DNA from: Calothrix sp. CSU_2_0
GTDB lineage: Bacteria; Cyanobacteriota; Cyanobacteriia; Cyanobacteriales; Nostocaceae
Assembly (NCBI GenBank): GCA_012034595.1
Contig: JAAUPE010000003.1
Location: 28,809-92,808, forward strand
Direction: 5' to 3'
DNA length: 64,000 bases
The position numbers and the translations under genes were made by a program. Shown here in pieces: positions 46,892 through 56,417 of the stretch. Below the pieces are notes generated by a model, which did not search any database, was not told the DNA's origin, and saw only the letters and a list, made by a program, of their open reading frames with translations. Numbering within the stretch: the stretch's first letter is position 1; each line of letters starts with the position of its first letter.

Positions 46892-48079
46892 TTAACTGCG
46901 AACCCCATCTGTAAAACGAATTTTAAGATAATCATCTTCCATTTTTGCACCAGCAGGTTGTAGCGCAGCCAAAGCTTGTGGCAAAACTAAATTGCGACGG
47001 TGATTCCCAATCCTAATACTTAATTCATCACCGTTTTTACTCAACTGCACTTGATTTTTAGGAATGCCAGGTAAATACAATTCCAAGCTGTATTGATTCT
47101 TTTCTTGAACTACACGAATTGTATTTTCTTTATAATAAACCTGAGTTGGGTCTTCATCTTGATAAAGTGTATTTTTAAGCCTTTCCAATGCTTCCATCCC
47201 GCACATTTCTTCAGAAAAAAGTGGTACTTCCTTAACAGGTAAAGGATGAAAATTATCGTGAATTTCCTGACGATATTGTTTCTGATTCTCCTTCCAACGT
47301 TGAAAAAATGGGTCTTGTACCTCATCAGGAATAATTCGATTTGCTACTACCATATCCGTAGCAACATTATACAAACTCAAATATGCATGAGCGCGAAGTG
47401 ATTCTTTAATCACCATTTTTTCGGGATTAGTAACTAATCGCACTGATGTCTGAGTATTATCGCTGAGTACCTTTTCTAAAGCCTCAATTTGTTCGTAAAA
47501 TTCATAAGGTGCATCCATTACTTCCTTATCGGGTAAAGAAAAACCTGCGATCGGTTTAAATATTGGTTCAACAAAAGGACGCAGCGCAACGGAAATATTT
47601 TGGAATGGTTTGTAAAAGCGACGCATATACCAACCACCAACCTCTGGTAAACTCAACAATCGTAAAGCTGTACCAGTTGGTGCCGAATCAATAATTAATA
47701 CTTCATAGTCACCTTCATCATAGTGACGCTTCATCCTTACTAAACCAAAAATCTCATCCATTCCTGGTAAAATCGCTAATTCCTCGGCTTGTACTCCATC
47801 TAAGCCACGTGCCTGTAGTACTTGAGTTATGTAGCGTTTGACACTTCCCCAGTTGCCCTCAAGTTCCATAAGGGCATCAAGTTCTGCACCCCACAAATTG
47901 GGGCGAATTTGCTTGGCTTCGTGTCCCAATTCCATGTCAAAGCTATCTGCTAGCGAATGAGCTGGGTCTGTACTCAAAACTAACGTGCGGTAGCCTAATT
48001 CAGCACAACGAAGTCCAGTAGCAGCAGCAACAGATGTTTTACCTACGCCGCCTTTCCCTGTCATTAAAATTACACGCAT
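46892..48079 (-). CDS. ArsA/Get3-like ATPase with C-terminal HSP20-like domain
   Basis: The 395-residue protein has an ArsA-type ATPase domain: deviant Walker [16 protein letters not shown] at residues 8-22, switch [14 protein letters not shown], and switch [21 protein letters not shown]. The last 90 or so residues ([36 protein letters not shown]) form an alpha-crystallin/HSP20-like domain, the ArsA_HSP20 arrangement. No arsB or arsenic operon is nearby, so arsenite efflux is unlikely. A targeting or chaperone function akin to Get3 is the likelier role. It is a single gene. Confidence 0.88.
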   Translation of the reverse strand: MRVILMTGKGGVGKTSVAAATGLRCAELGYRTLVLSTDPAHSLADSFDMELGHEAKQIRPNLWGAELDALMELEGNWGSVKRYITQVLQARGLDGVQAEELAILPGMDEIFGLVRMKRHYDEGDYEVLIIDSAPTGTALRLLSLPEVGGWYMRRFYKPFQNISVALRPFVEPIFKPIAGFSLPDKEVMDAPYEFYEQIEALEKVLSDNTQTSVRLVTNPEKMVIKESLRAHAYLSLYNVATDMVVANRIIPDEVQDPFFQRWKENQKQYRQEIHDNFHPLPVKEVPLFSEEMCGMEALERLKNTLYQDEDPTQVYYKENTIRVVQEKNQYSLELYLPGIPKNQVQLSKNGDELSIRIGNHRRNLVLPQALAALQPAGAKMEDDYLKIRFTDGVRS

Positions 48080-48225
48080 GAATAATTCTACCCTGCTTCA
48101 GCTTGTTTACATTTATTTACATTATCAACTGTTTTTGGTGATTATAGTGTGGTTAGCGGTTATTGGTTGGTGGTTAGTGGTTTTTGTCGGTATACAAATA
48201 AATTAAGGTTAAATATGCTGATTAG

Positions 48226-48312
48226 GGTAAATAAATCAATAAATTAATAAATTAATCAATAAATAAATAAATAAATTAATTAATTAATAAATCAATAAAT
48301 CAATAAATCAAT
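48226..48312. repeat. AT-rich AATAAATC-type repeat array
   Basis: Repeated AATCAATA/AATTAATA units fill about 85 bases downstream of the small DUF2358 gene. Confidence 0.75.
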
Positions 48313-48314
48313 GA

Positions 48315-48334
48315 GGGCAAACAGCCGTTTGCCC
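48315..48334 (-). terminator. Hairpin downstream of the DUF2358 gene
   Basis: GGGCAAAC (48315-48322) pairs perfectly with GTTTGCCC (48327-48334) across a 4-base loop. The hairpin lies four bases beyond the stop of the minus-strand gene and is followed in that direction by the AT-rich array, so it probably terminates the transcript. Confidence 0.6.
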
Positions 48335-48337
48335 CTA

Positions 48338-48727
48338 CTATTCTCCATTATTAAAATTAAAATTCTGTTTTACCACTTCCAAAGGTGGAGTATGCCAATA
48401 ATCGATGTGAGAACAAATTAGATTTTCTGCATCTAGACTTAATTCACTCCACCCAGAGATTGAAATTTTGGGTTTCCAAGGTAAAGGACTATTCCAACTC
48501 AAAGTCCACTCAGTTTTAATATTATTTCTATCTTGTTTAATATCATGCACATCCATTTTACAATTAATAAACCAAGTTTGGATAAACTTAATCATTTTTT
48601 TGTAACGTTCTACTCCAGTAAACTTATTTAATGGGTCTTGAAAATAGACATTTGCTGCATAAATAGAATAAGTTTGGTTTTCTGGAAATCGTTGATAATC
48701 TTGTTTGAGAATTTCAATAATATTCAT
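48338..48727 (-). CDS. DUF2358 family protein
   Basis: The 129-residue soluble protein matches DUF2358, a family of cyanobacteria and plastids with an NTF2-like cone fold. Characteristic stretches are YSIYAANVYFQDPLNKFTGV near residue 20 and WSELSLDAENLICSHIDYWH near 92. There is no signal peptide. It is 31 bases downstream of the next minus-strand gene, so the two may be co-transcribed. The function is unknown. Confidence 0.8.
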   Translation of the reverse strand: MNIIEILKQDYQRFPENQTYSIYAANVYFQDPLNKFTGVERYKKMIKFIQTWFINCKMDVHDIKQDRNNIKTEWTLSWNSPLPWKPKISISGWSELSLDAENLICSHIDYWHTPPLEVVKQNFNFNNGE

Positions 48728-48758
48728 AATTTATAATTTCTAACTCTTAACTTTTAAC

Positions 48759-49334
48759 TTACAAATTTTCCTCTTCTTCATTCCAAAGACGTTCGAGTTG
48801 ATATCTCCATGTGGCAAGAGTTTGTTCGCGTGCTTCGGAAGATTGTTCAATTTCTCCCATTAAACCTTCAGCATAGAAGCGTTCGAGGTTTTGCATTGTT
48901 GCGGCAAGTGATTGTCCTTGCTGTTTTGCTGCTGTGACAATGAGACGAATACGACTTTCGATTAAATTGTTAAAAACGTCATTTAAACCAGCTTCGTGGA
49001 GAGAAATTAATTGTGCGATCGCATCTTCAAAGTCATCAGTTGTTAGACTATTGGTATTGTGTTGAAATACTCCCCAGACAACGTTTTGATGCAAAGCATA
49101 ACGACAAGAGTGCGTGTCATCAAAGTTAGCTTCTAATAACTGCTCTAAAAAGGGTTGTGCTTCCTGAATCGGCACAATTGGTAATAGTATCCGCAACCAG
49201 CTAGTATCATCCGAAAGTAGTATGAGCAGACGGAAATTTTCCGTTTCCACTTGCCAAGAACCAGATGCGACGTTATTTACATCTGTACCACCAAATAAAT
49301 CCGTTAGCACACTCTCGATTTCAGTAGGTTTCAT
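48759..49334 (-). CDS. Conserved hypothetical protein, YbjN/CesT-chaperone-like
   Basis: The 191-residue acidic protein has an N-terminal alpha/beta region (IESVLTDLFGGTDV, FRLLILLSDDTSWLRILLPI, LLEANFDDTHSCRYALHQNV) whose pattern resembles the type III secretion chaperone/YbjN fold. A C-terminal helical region follows, with likely coiled coil (SLAATMQNLERFYAEGLMGE). It has no signal peptide. Its role is not known to me. The downstream gene is the DUF2358 protein. Confidence 0.65.
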   Translation of the reverse strand: MKPTEIESVLTDLFGGTDVNNVASGSWQVETENFRLLILLSDDTSWLRILLPIVPIQEAQPFLEQLLEANFDDTHSCRYALHQNVVWGVFQHNTNSLTTDDFEDAIAQLISLHEAGLNDVFNNLIESRIRLIVTAAKQQGQSLAATMQNLERFYAEGLMGEIEQSSEAREQTLATWRYQLERLWNEEEENL

Positions 49335-49397
49335 AGATATGCACTTGCTATTAATAAATTCTAGCCTACCGCAATTGGGTCACTTTAGGTTTTGGGT

Positions 49398-49504
49398 TTA
49401 GATTTTGCGTACTCCTCCCCAGAAGTAAACTAAGTGTAGCGTGTCGAAGACAAAAGTTTGTGGGAAAGGAAATCTTCCCGACAAAACTTTTCAAGACGGA
49501 TTTT
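49398..49504 (+). repeat. Left copy of a ~100-bp inverted repeat
   Basis: The sequence from GATTTTGCGTACTC through GTGTAGCGTGTCGAAGACAA to TTTTCAAGACGGATTTTT recurs in opposite orientation at 50725-50817, with two small indels. The pair brackets a single gene. Confidence 0.75.
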
Positions 49505-49608
49505 TAGGGTAGGAATAAGAAGAGAACGATAATTAGACATTCTAAGTCTCCCTCCAGCAATGTACTTCGCGAACAGAAACGTAAGCGACATAGGAGTGAG
49601 GTCACATT

Positions 49609-50592
49609 TTATTTGTCGAATTCACCTTTTTTATAAATTAAAAATACCGAACCAATTGCTCCTGGATTTTGCACATAAATTTTCTTATCATAATATAATC
49701 CCGGTGACATTCCACCATCAAATAACATAGCATCTTGAATTTTTCCTAAACAGTTATTACGAGCAATTCCTTCTAAAACATCATCAAAGATATCTGGTAA
49801 CAATTCTCTATTATTATCAGAAATACTAATTTCAGAATCAGCTTTTGTATCATTTACCAATAAAATTACATACCCACTGTTCGTTACAGCAGCCATTGAA
49901 CGATTAGTTGCTTGTTTACAAGCAAATTCACCTAAATCATCGCAAATATCTTTAAAAATTCCATTTTTATAAAATCGACCATTTCCACCAACAAGATTAT
50001 AATTTAAAGTATCTTCTTTCCTTCTCCCCGCTTGAATCGTAGCTCGACGTTGTGATGCATTACCAGCAGAAATTCCAAATGACGATCGCTTATTTTTAAA
50101 ATCTCCTGAATATTCAACTCCTCGCGAAATATTCAATCCTTGGGGTTTATTAACTGTGTCAATATAATCGGCATTTATCGCTGCTATTGGCACTCTTTCA
50201 TTTAATTTAGAGTTCTCGTCAGCAATAATTTCACTAAATATTTTTGGGACATATTCTTTTATCGTCTTTCCTTTATTATTTTTTGTATAGATTTTATTTG
50301 CTAAACCAAGATTAACTTTAAAATCTAATTTTTCTGATTTAGGATTAAAAATAATGACATGATTAATACCACTTTTATCTTGTTCACCTAAATTATTCGT
50401 TTTGAAAAAGTCTAAACTAAAACGTTTATTTTCCCCAGGACAATTTTGGAAATTTGTATTTGGCTTTTCTGCTAATTTCTCTGATTTGGATTCATTACTA
50501 AATTGATTTTTATCATAACTTTTGCAACCAGAAGCAACGCCAAAAATACATGTCAAGGCAAACAAGGCTAGTAATATTTTTTTATATGTCAT
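49609..50592 (-). CDS. Phosphodiester glycosidase (NAGPA/DUF2233)-like lipoprotein
   Basis: The 327-residue protein has a signal ending in the lipobox VASGC (Cys23), then a Lys/Asn-rich linker, and a domain resembling the phosphodiester glycosidase family. The telling stretches are VPIAAINADYIDT (catalytic-region Asn-Ala-Asp), GYVILLVND, and DAMLFDGGMSPGLYYD with the family Asp-Gly-Gly. The family includes the N-acetylglucosamine-1-phosphodiester glycosidase that uncovers mannose-6-phosphate, and bacterial exopolysaccharide enzymes. A cell-surface role is inferred. The gene and its flanks are bracketed by long inverted repeats; a distant relative is at 62196. Confidence 0.75.
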   Translation of the reverse strand: MTYKKILLALFALTCIFGVASGCKSYDKNQFSNESKSEKLAEKPNTNFQNCPGENKRFSLDFFKTNNLGEQDKSGINHVIIFNPKSEKLDFKVNLGLANKIYTKNNKGKTIKEYVPKIFSEIIADENSKLNERVPIAAINADYIDTVNKPQGLNISRGVEYSGDFKNKRSSFGISAGNASQRRATIQAGRRKEDTLNYNLVGGNGRFYKNGIFKDICDDLGEFACKQATNRSMAAVTNSGYVILLVNDTKADSEISISDNNRELLPDIFDDVLEGIARNNCLGKIQDAMLFDGGMSPGLYYDKKIYVQNPGAIGSVFLIYKKGEFDK

Positions 50593-50724
50593 AAGTTAGG
50601 AAATATCGATGAAATTATCATAATAAATAAAGATAAAAAAATAAAAATATCCCCAACTTTTTTAAGAAGTGGGGATAGTAAGTCTGAATTTCAATGCTGA
50701 TTTGCTATTTAAATTTCAGCACCT

Positions 50725-50817
50725 TTAAAATTCGTCTTGAAAAGTTTACACGCGACTTTTGTCTTCGACACGCTACGCATAGTTTACTTCTCTCTTCTGA
50801 GTACGCAAAATCCAAAA
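50725..50817 (-). repeat. Right copy of a ~100-bp inverted repeat
   Basis: This is the reverse-complement partner of 49398-49504; identity is highest over TTGTCTTCGACACGCTACGC and GAGTACGCAAAATC. It ends next to the stop codon of the DUF4912 gene. Confidence 0.75.
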
Positions 50818-52068
50818 TTAACTAAGCCATTCTAAAACAGCTTCTTCCTTAGTATTGGTGTTACGTGATGGTGTTTCGCGATTGAATTTCATGTGAATCG
50901 AACGATTTTGTTCGCCATCTGCGGCAACTGCCATAATTGGATAATCAATCAAACCATCTTGGAAGGACATTTGGAAGCGGAATGTACCATCTGGATTAAG
51001 TTTAATTGGACGACCACCAATTGTTACGGTTGCGTCAGGTTCAGTTGCACCATAGACAATTAACTCAGCATCAGCAATTAACCAGAACTTACGTGGACGC
51101 ATCGGTACATCTCCAGAGAAACCTGCACCAGACATTCCCACACCAGACATATTTAAACCAGATGCGGTAGGAACTGCCCACATACCCACACCAGAGGGGA
51201 AAATATAAGAACTAATTGCTTGTTCGGGAGTCACCGAACCAGGTGCGTGCTGCATTGAGCCAAACAACGAACCTGCTACACGCATCGCTTCTACCGATTC
51301 TGCCATACCGAAGATTTCTTCATAAATGGCATTACCGTTAGTGCCAGCAGAGGGAGCAAATTTTTTCGCAGGTGGAACAAGCTCGTATAAACTTTGACCG
51401 CGCAAATCATCTTCAAAGTTAACTGTGATGAAAACATCTTCAATCCAGTCACTAGGATAAACGGGAGGAATATGGACGCGGGCAGAACGGGCAAGTACTA
51501 ACCAGCGACCATCCGCGCAGCGATAACCAATATCGATAACGTAATCTCTGTCACTTACTGGAATCGGTAAGTACCATTCCCGCGCCATTTCATCGCTGGG
51601 GTATTCCTGGATGCTGTGGGGGCTTTGGTGTTCGAGGCTAATATCGGTAACGTCGTAGATTCGCAGCGCTAATTGCTGTCCACCGTTGCGGCGCAATTCT
51701 TCTTTGTGTTCGACTGGTACATCCCAATATGTATAAGCCCATTGGGGGTCACGTGGCATTAATACAATCCGACTTTCCCCATAGCCACCTGGTAAATCTG
51801 CCAGAAATTCATCTACATCTGAGAGATTTCCACCATTGCGATCGACTTGCCCTAACTCGAATTTTGCTGCTTCCACGACTTCTTGAGCCTCCAGTAAATG
51901 AGATTGATTGGGTGAATTAAGCGAAAACTTGCTGCGCTCAACTTCTAGAATTGCTGCGAGTAATTGCGACTTCCGCATTCTACTGTAACGAGATACTCCA
52001 TAAGCACTAGCTACTCTACGTAATTGCCGCAATGTCATTTCTTCTAGGGGCGGGCGTTCTTGTGACAT
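50818..52068 (-). CDS. DUF4912 protein with Rho-N/SAP-like domain
   Basis: The 416-residue protein has an N-terminal Rho-N/SAP-like helix bundle (MTLRQLRRVASAYGVSRYSR, MRKSQLLAAILE). Its central DUF4912 domain includes RIVLMPRDPQWAYTYWDVP, LRIYDVTDI, and WYLPIPVSDRDYVIDIGYR. A Gly/Ser/Met-rich stretch (GLNMSGVGMSGAGFSG) and a C-terminal beta domain (ELIVYGATEPDATVTIGGRP) follow. The last domain is Ig-like. There is no signal peptide. Domain composition suggests nucleic-acid binding at the N-terminus and protein contacts elsewhere, but no function is established. Confidence 0.82.
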   Translation of the reverse strand: MSQERPPLEEMTLRQLRRVASAYGVSRYSRMRKSQLLAAILEVERSKFSLNSPNQSHLLEAQEVVEAAKFELGQVDRNGGNLSDVDEFLADLPGGYGESRIVLMPRDPQWAYTYWDVPVEHKEELRRNGGQQLALRIYDVTDISLEHQSPHSIQEYPSDEMAREWYLPIPVSDRDYVIDIGYRCADGRWLVLARSARVHIPPVYPSDWIEDVFITVNFEDDLRGQSLYELVPPAKKFAPSAGTNGNAIYEEIFGMAESVEAMRVAGSLFGSMQHAPGSVTPEQAISSYIFPSGVGMWAVPTASGLNMSGVGMSGAGFSGDVPMRPRKFWLIADAELIVYGATEPDATVTIGGRPIKLNPDGTFRFQMSFQDGLIDYPIMAVAADGEQNRSIHMKFNRETPSRNTNTKEEAVLEWLS

Positions 52069-52611
52069 GACTTTAAACTCCAGTTGATTTCCAAGTGATT
52101 TTTCCCCTGGTTAATGTTTGATAAATCCGAATTTCACTTATTTTGAAGGACTTTCATCGTATGTATTTATGTTTTGCTGAGACTTCAGCCCTTAGGTTTT
52201 TTTTATTTTTGGTTTGTTTACTAGTTATCTCCAGTTTTATCCGATCTTTTTTCTTTGGGATCGAAATCAACTGTTTTGATTGACCTTTCTGTTAATGAAT
52301 ATTAACCAAGAACCCCCACTAGGGATCAAGTGGTCTAAGGGTGTATTTTTAAGGGTTTAACGAATTTACACGTTTTTCGGGGAGCATTTTGTCATCATTT
52401 CATAACAAATATGCCTATATGTATGAGTTTAGCGATCGCTCGTGAGTCCCAATTTGTTATGTTTCCTTGACATTTAGGGAAATAGAAGCAAATATCAGCT
52501 TCCGATGCTTGTAATTGAAGGCTTTTAGCTCAATTAATCAATTAATTAACTGACGCGATCGCACGAGCTACGGCTTTTCTCTTTAGGCTTTTCTCTTTGG
52601 GATTTAACATC
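52069..52611. other. Long intergenic region, no gene seen
   Basis: The 543-base gap separates the DUF4912 and AEC genes and should contain the DUF4912 promoter. It contains scattered HIP1-type sites (GCGATCGC near 52432) but I see no gene, repeat array or clear hairpin. Confidence 0.5.
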
Positions 52612-53565
52612 TTACCCAAATAGCAAAATCCATACTGGCAGCACGAAAAGTAATAGTATTGTCGATACTAAGATACTGCTAGCAATTAAATCTCGGTCTA
52701 AATTATATTCTTCTGCCAAAATTAACCCAACAAATGCCGAAGGCATTCCCGACATTAACACCATTGCCAAGCGCGAAGAACTAGGTAAATGAAAGAAGTA
52801 CGTAGTTGTAATTCCAACAAGTAAAGGTATGATTACAACTCGCAAAACAGCAGGGAAAAAAGCTAATTTCAAACTCTTCCATCCTTGGAGTTGGGAGAGT
52901 CGAATACCCGTAAGCAAGAAAGCGCAAGCGATTACAAAACCAATCGACTGTTGCAAACCTGATTCAATCGCTTCGGGTAATTGTATTTGCCTAGTAAAAT
53001 TACCAATGACGAATGCCCATAATGCGGGAACGGTTAAGATATTGAGTAATATTTTCCACCATTTATTTTGCTCGCGGGAATGGCTAAAATAGCTCGCGAT
53101 CGCAACACCCACACCAAAAGGACCGATAATATTGTGGATTACACTAAACAACACCGCTAAATGTAGGGCATTTGTATCAACTAAAGAAGGTGCGATCGCA
53201 AGTCCAACAAAACCTGTATTTCCTAACACCGCAGCTAAAAGAAAACTACCTTCAGTAGTGCGGTTAAGTGCTAATAATGAAGTTGAGTTTTTCCATAACC
53301 ACAAGACTAATAGCGATACTAATAAACCAATGGTTAAAGCAACCACAGTAATTGTGGGTGCTAAAAAAGACGTACCTATTACCTGTGGATATTCTGATGA
53401 CTCTCCCTGACGAGCTAAGGCGATTAATTCTAATGGTATTCCAATCCAGTAAAGACAGCGACCTAATGATTTGGGAAACCACTTCGGCAAAAATCTAAAT
53501 ATGATTAACCCTAATCCCGTCCATAAAATTAGGGGTGTATAAGCATGAAATAAAGTATCACCCAT
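52612..53565 (-). CDS. AEC family transporter
   Basis: The 317-residue inner-membrane protein has about ten membrane segments in two inverted halves, the pattern of the auxin-efflux-carrier (AEC) family. Typical stretches are LLAAVLGNTGFVGLAIAPSL, with the conserved Asn-Thr-Gly crossover, and VLMSGMPSAFVGLILAEEYN near the C-terminus. Bacterial AEC proteins export or exchange organic acids such as malate or malonate. No metabolic neighbours indicate the substrate. Confidence 0.88.
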   Translation of the reverse strand: MGDTLFHAYTPLILWTGLGLIIFRFLPKWFPKSLGRCLYWIGIPLELIALARQGESSEYPQVIGTSFLAPTITVVALTIGLLVSLLVLWLWKNSTSLLALNRTTEGSFLLAAVLGNTGFVGLAIAPSLVDTNALHLAVLFSVIHNIIGPFGVGVAIASYFSHSREQNKWWKILLNILTVPALWAFVIGNFTRQIQLPEAIESGLQQSIGFVIACAFLLTGIRLSQLQGWKSLKLAFFPAVLRVVIIPLLVGITTTYFFHLPSSSRLAMVLMSGMPSAFVGLILAEEYNLDRDLIASSILVSTILLLFVLPVWILLFG

Positions 53566-54063
53566 GAATCATCAGATTAAGCTAACTAAGCTAAAAGTGT
53601 TAAAGGTTTAATTGCAAAAATACCCAATTAAAAATAATCAGCTAAAAACATCCAATCAAAATAACCAAGCTGGATATTTTGGATTTGGATTTGGATTGGA
53701 ACCTCTGTTTATTTGCCTATGACTATATTTTGATGCATTTAGAACAAAATCCGCATAAAGATTTAATATTTCAGTATCTACGTATTTATGGTTTTCAGAT
53801 ACTAGGGATTATGCAGGGACTACGCAGTGATGTGATTGCGACATAAGCTAGACGCGGTAGACGAGCAAAGCGAGGCTTCTCCTAGAGTATATAAGCCCAG
53901 AGGACTGGCTTGCGCCTACTCAAAATATTGTTTTCTCGTTATGATTGCGGTAGTTCTAGTGCTATTAATTACAACTTTGAATTTTGGATAAAAACATTAA
54001 GAACACCTCTTGTAGATGATTACAAGAGGGATTATCACAAAATTATTATGCAAATATTTTTGG
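53566..54063. other. Intergenic region, no gene seen
   Basis: About 500 bases lie between the AEC gene and the 3' end of ftn2. A GC-richer stretch at about 53850-53885 (GACGCGGTAGACGAGCAAAG) looks like a fragment of a dispersed repeat. The rest is AT-rich and featureless to me. Confidence 0.45.
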
Positions 54064-56417
54064 TTACAAATTTGACTGAGCAGAACTTTTATTCACCAGG
54101 GAAATGTCACGAATACGCCATCCTTCTTCAGTGCGAGTCAACTCGTACCTAACCTTTACCTTGTCGTCTGGCTCTTTCTTCTTCTCCAAACTATTTTCAT
54201 AGTAAATGGTGTTTTCGGTCACTGATGCATTAATCGACACATGGTCTTTGTCATTTGCATCCGTTTCAATGGATACATCATTTATAGTATGTTCGTAACG
54301 ACGATAGCGGTTGTCTGCCTTCACTTGCAAACTTATTCCCCGCCAGTACTTTAAAGCCGAGCCTGTTAAAATTTTGTTTAAACTATCAACTTCGTGATTT
54401 GGTCCTAAAGCCGCAGATTTAGCTGATAGCCAAGCTTGGACGACTTGGGTTGCTGTTTCTTGCGTCATCGAAGCTGGTGAAAAAGGCTCCTGACTACCTG
54501 GTTCGGGAATTTTTATAGGTGGTTCGTTTATCTGTATTGCTAGTTGCTCCCCTTGTAATGCTGGAGCTGGTGTCAGTACATTTTTTAACCATCCAAAGAT
54601 GGTACTGGCGAGCAACAAGAATAAAAAGACACCAGCAAGCGAGGCAAATACTTTCAGTAGTAATTGACCTTTGGCTGGCGAGGGGCGAGTCCTGCGTCGT
54701 GATACAGTACGATAACGACTATCGGGTAGTTGCCCAGAATTAGCTGCTGACTGTGTTTTCCGTCGCTTCGATCTTGGCTGAGGTACTGCTGTACTTGTGT
54801 ATTCTTCTTGATAACCCGATTCGTAACCATTAATTCCCGTTATCGGTGGTTCGTTATAGCCGTTTCGAGATGTATTTGTATTACTTGTGGGAATTCTATG
54901 CTCTGGTCGATCCCAATTTTGCTGATTTGGCGTTTCGGCACGTCCCCGTTCTGATGGGTTGCTATTATAGTTTGGTTGAGAGTTTAGGCTGCTATTATTT
55001 GGGTTACTGGGATGATTGCGATATGCCCTTGGCGTTAAGCTCTGCTTATCGCTCGGATGTACCTTAATTGTCGCTTGATTTAAGGGCTTTCGTTCATTGC
55101 CATTCCAGTCATCATTGATATTTTCGCCTCCCGTGGGTAATGCTTCTAAGTAAGATTGTACTTGCTGGTCAGCATAGTAATCTTTGAGGGAAGCGGATTG
55201 TTTACCTAAATTACGGAAGTGGGGAAAAACTTCGTTTTGTAGCCAGCGTTCACCATATAAGCACAAACCGGGGAGAAGGTCGGGGGAACCTTGTGAAGTT
55301 TCACGAATGAAGGCTAAAGCTTCGTATTCTTGGCTGAGTTCTAAGGCACGAGTTGCTTCTTCGGTTTGCCCCAACAACAAAGCACACAAAGATTGCTCCA
55401 GATGCACATCTTGACGCTTACCCAAGCGAGTAAGCATTTGCTTTGCTTGACGAATTAAAGCGGGATGACGCTGGGTAAATCCCCGTGCGATCGCAGCATA
55501 AACTGCTAAATAGGTGGCAACTGCTGAAGGTCGTTTGCTTTCTGCTTCAAATAGTCTGTGCTGTTCGTTAACTGTGAGATAATGGCGCAATTGCTGTACA
55601 AAACGCAAAAATCATCAATGCTCAGTCCCGATTGGTCATCCCCAGAACCATCAATACCACCGCGTTCTTCGAGAATTTCTTGTAATAATTGCAACCCTTG
55701 TCGTCTTTCGGATGTTTTGTCTTCCGGTAGGGCAAGTAATTCTAAAATTCGATATGGTCGCAATCGATTTAAATCGGCTTGAATTTCTGCTCTGACGCTA
55801 GGAAACATACTTTCACGGGCTAAAAGTTCTTCACCAGTTTCCAGGGAAATGGCGGCATTTTCGTAGTGACCTTGCTGCCATTGTTCGCGTCCAAGTTCCA
55901 GACAAGCGAGGGAAACCGTTAAGACTACATCAGGACGTTCGGAAGCTGTATCAAATGTTGAATTTGGTGCTGCGTTATCAAATTTATTCGAGGTGTTATT
56001 TTTGTTAACAAGGTAGGGACGACCCAACTTGAGTACCTGTTCGTACTCGCCTAATTCTTGGAGAATTAGTAAAGCGCCGACCAATTCATCTTGGTTAACT
56101 TCAATACTTAATGTACGAGTATCAATATTTTCGCGATTCGCAGCAATCTTGTCTTCAACTGCTACGGCTACATCTTTGTTACCATCAGGAGTGTAAGCAT
56201 GTGCTAAATATAATTTATCGTAAGCCTTGCGCTCTTTGGAGTCAGATAAAACCACGTAAGCTTCTTCTATTAATTGTTTTCGAGACGTTATAGCCGCCTG
56301 AGAATACTCCCGTCGCGGCAGTTGGACAATGCGATCGCCATAAGCTTGCCGCAATTGTTCTTCACTTGCCGCCAACGGTAATCCTAAAATTCGGTAGTAA
56401 TCTAGCGGAATTCGCAC
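54064..56417 (-). pseudogene. ftn2: Cell division protein Ftn2/ZipN (ARC6 homologue), frameshifted
   Basis: Ftn2/ZipN anchors FtsZ at the inner membrane in cyanobacteria; plant ARC6 is its descendant. The reconstructed protein of about 784 residues has an N-terminal DnaJ-like domain (DYYRILGLPLAASEEQLRQA), and a long helical region. A Pro/Asn/Ser-rich linker, one membrane segment (LLLKVFASLAGVFLFLLLAS) and a C-terminal DUF4101/IMS domain (AWLSAKSAALGPNHEV, TEEGWRIRDISLV) follow. The frame breaks at the A-run 55607-55611; one extra A gives SIDDFLRFVQQLRHYLT and a continuous protein. The start is GTG 56417 with GGGGAAG upstream. A palindromic element at 55018-55052 is incorporated in frame into the linker. 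Confidence 0.9.

Noticed and set aside
48226..48334. CRISPR array
   Set aside because: The short units have no unique spacers of constant length; they are simple AT-rich repeats. No cas genes are present in the window.
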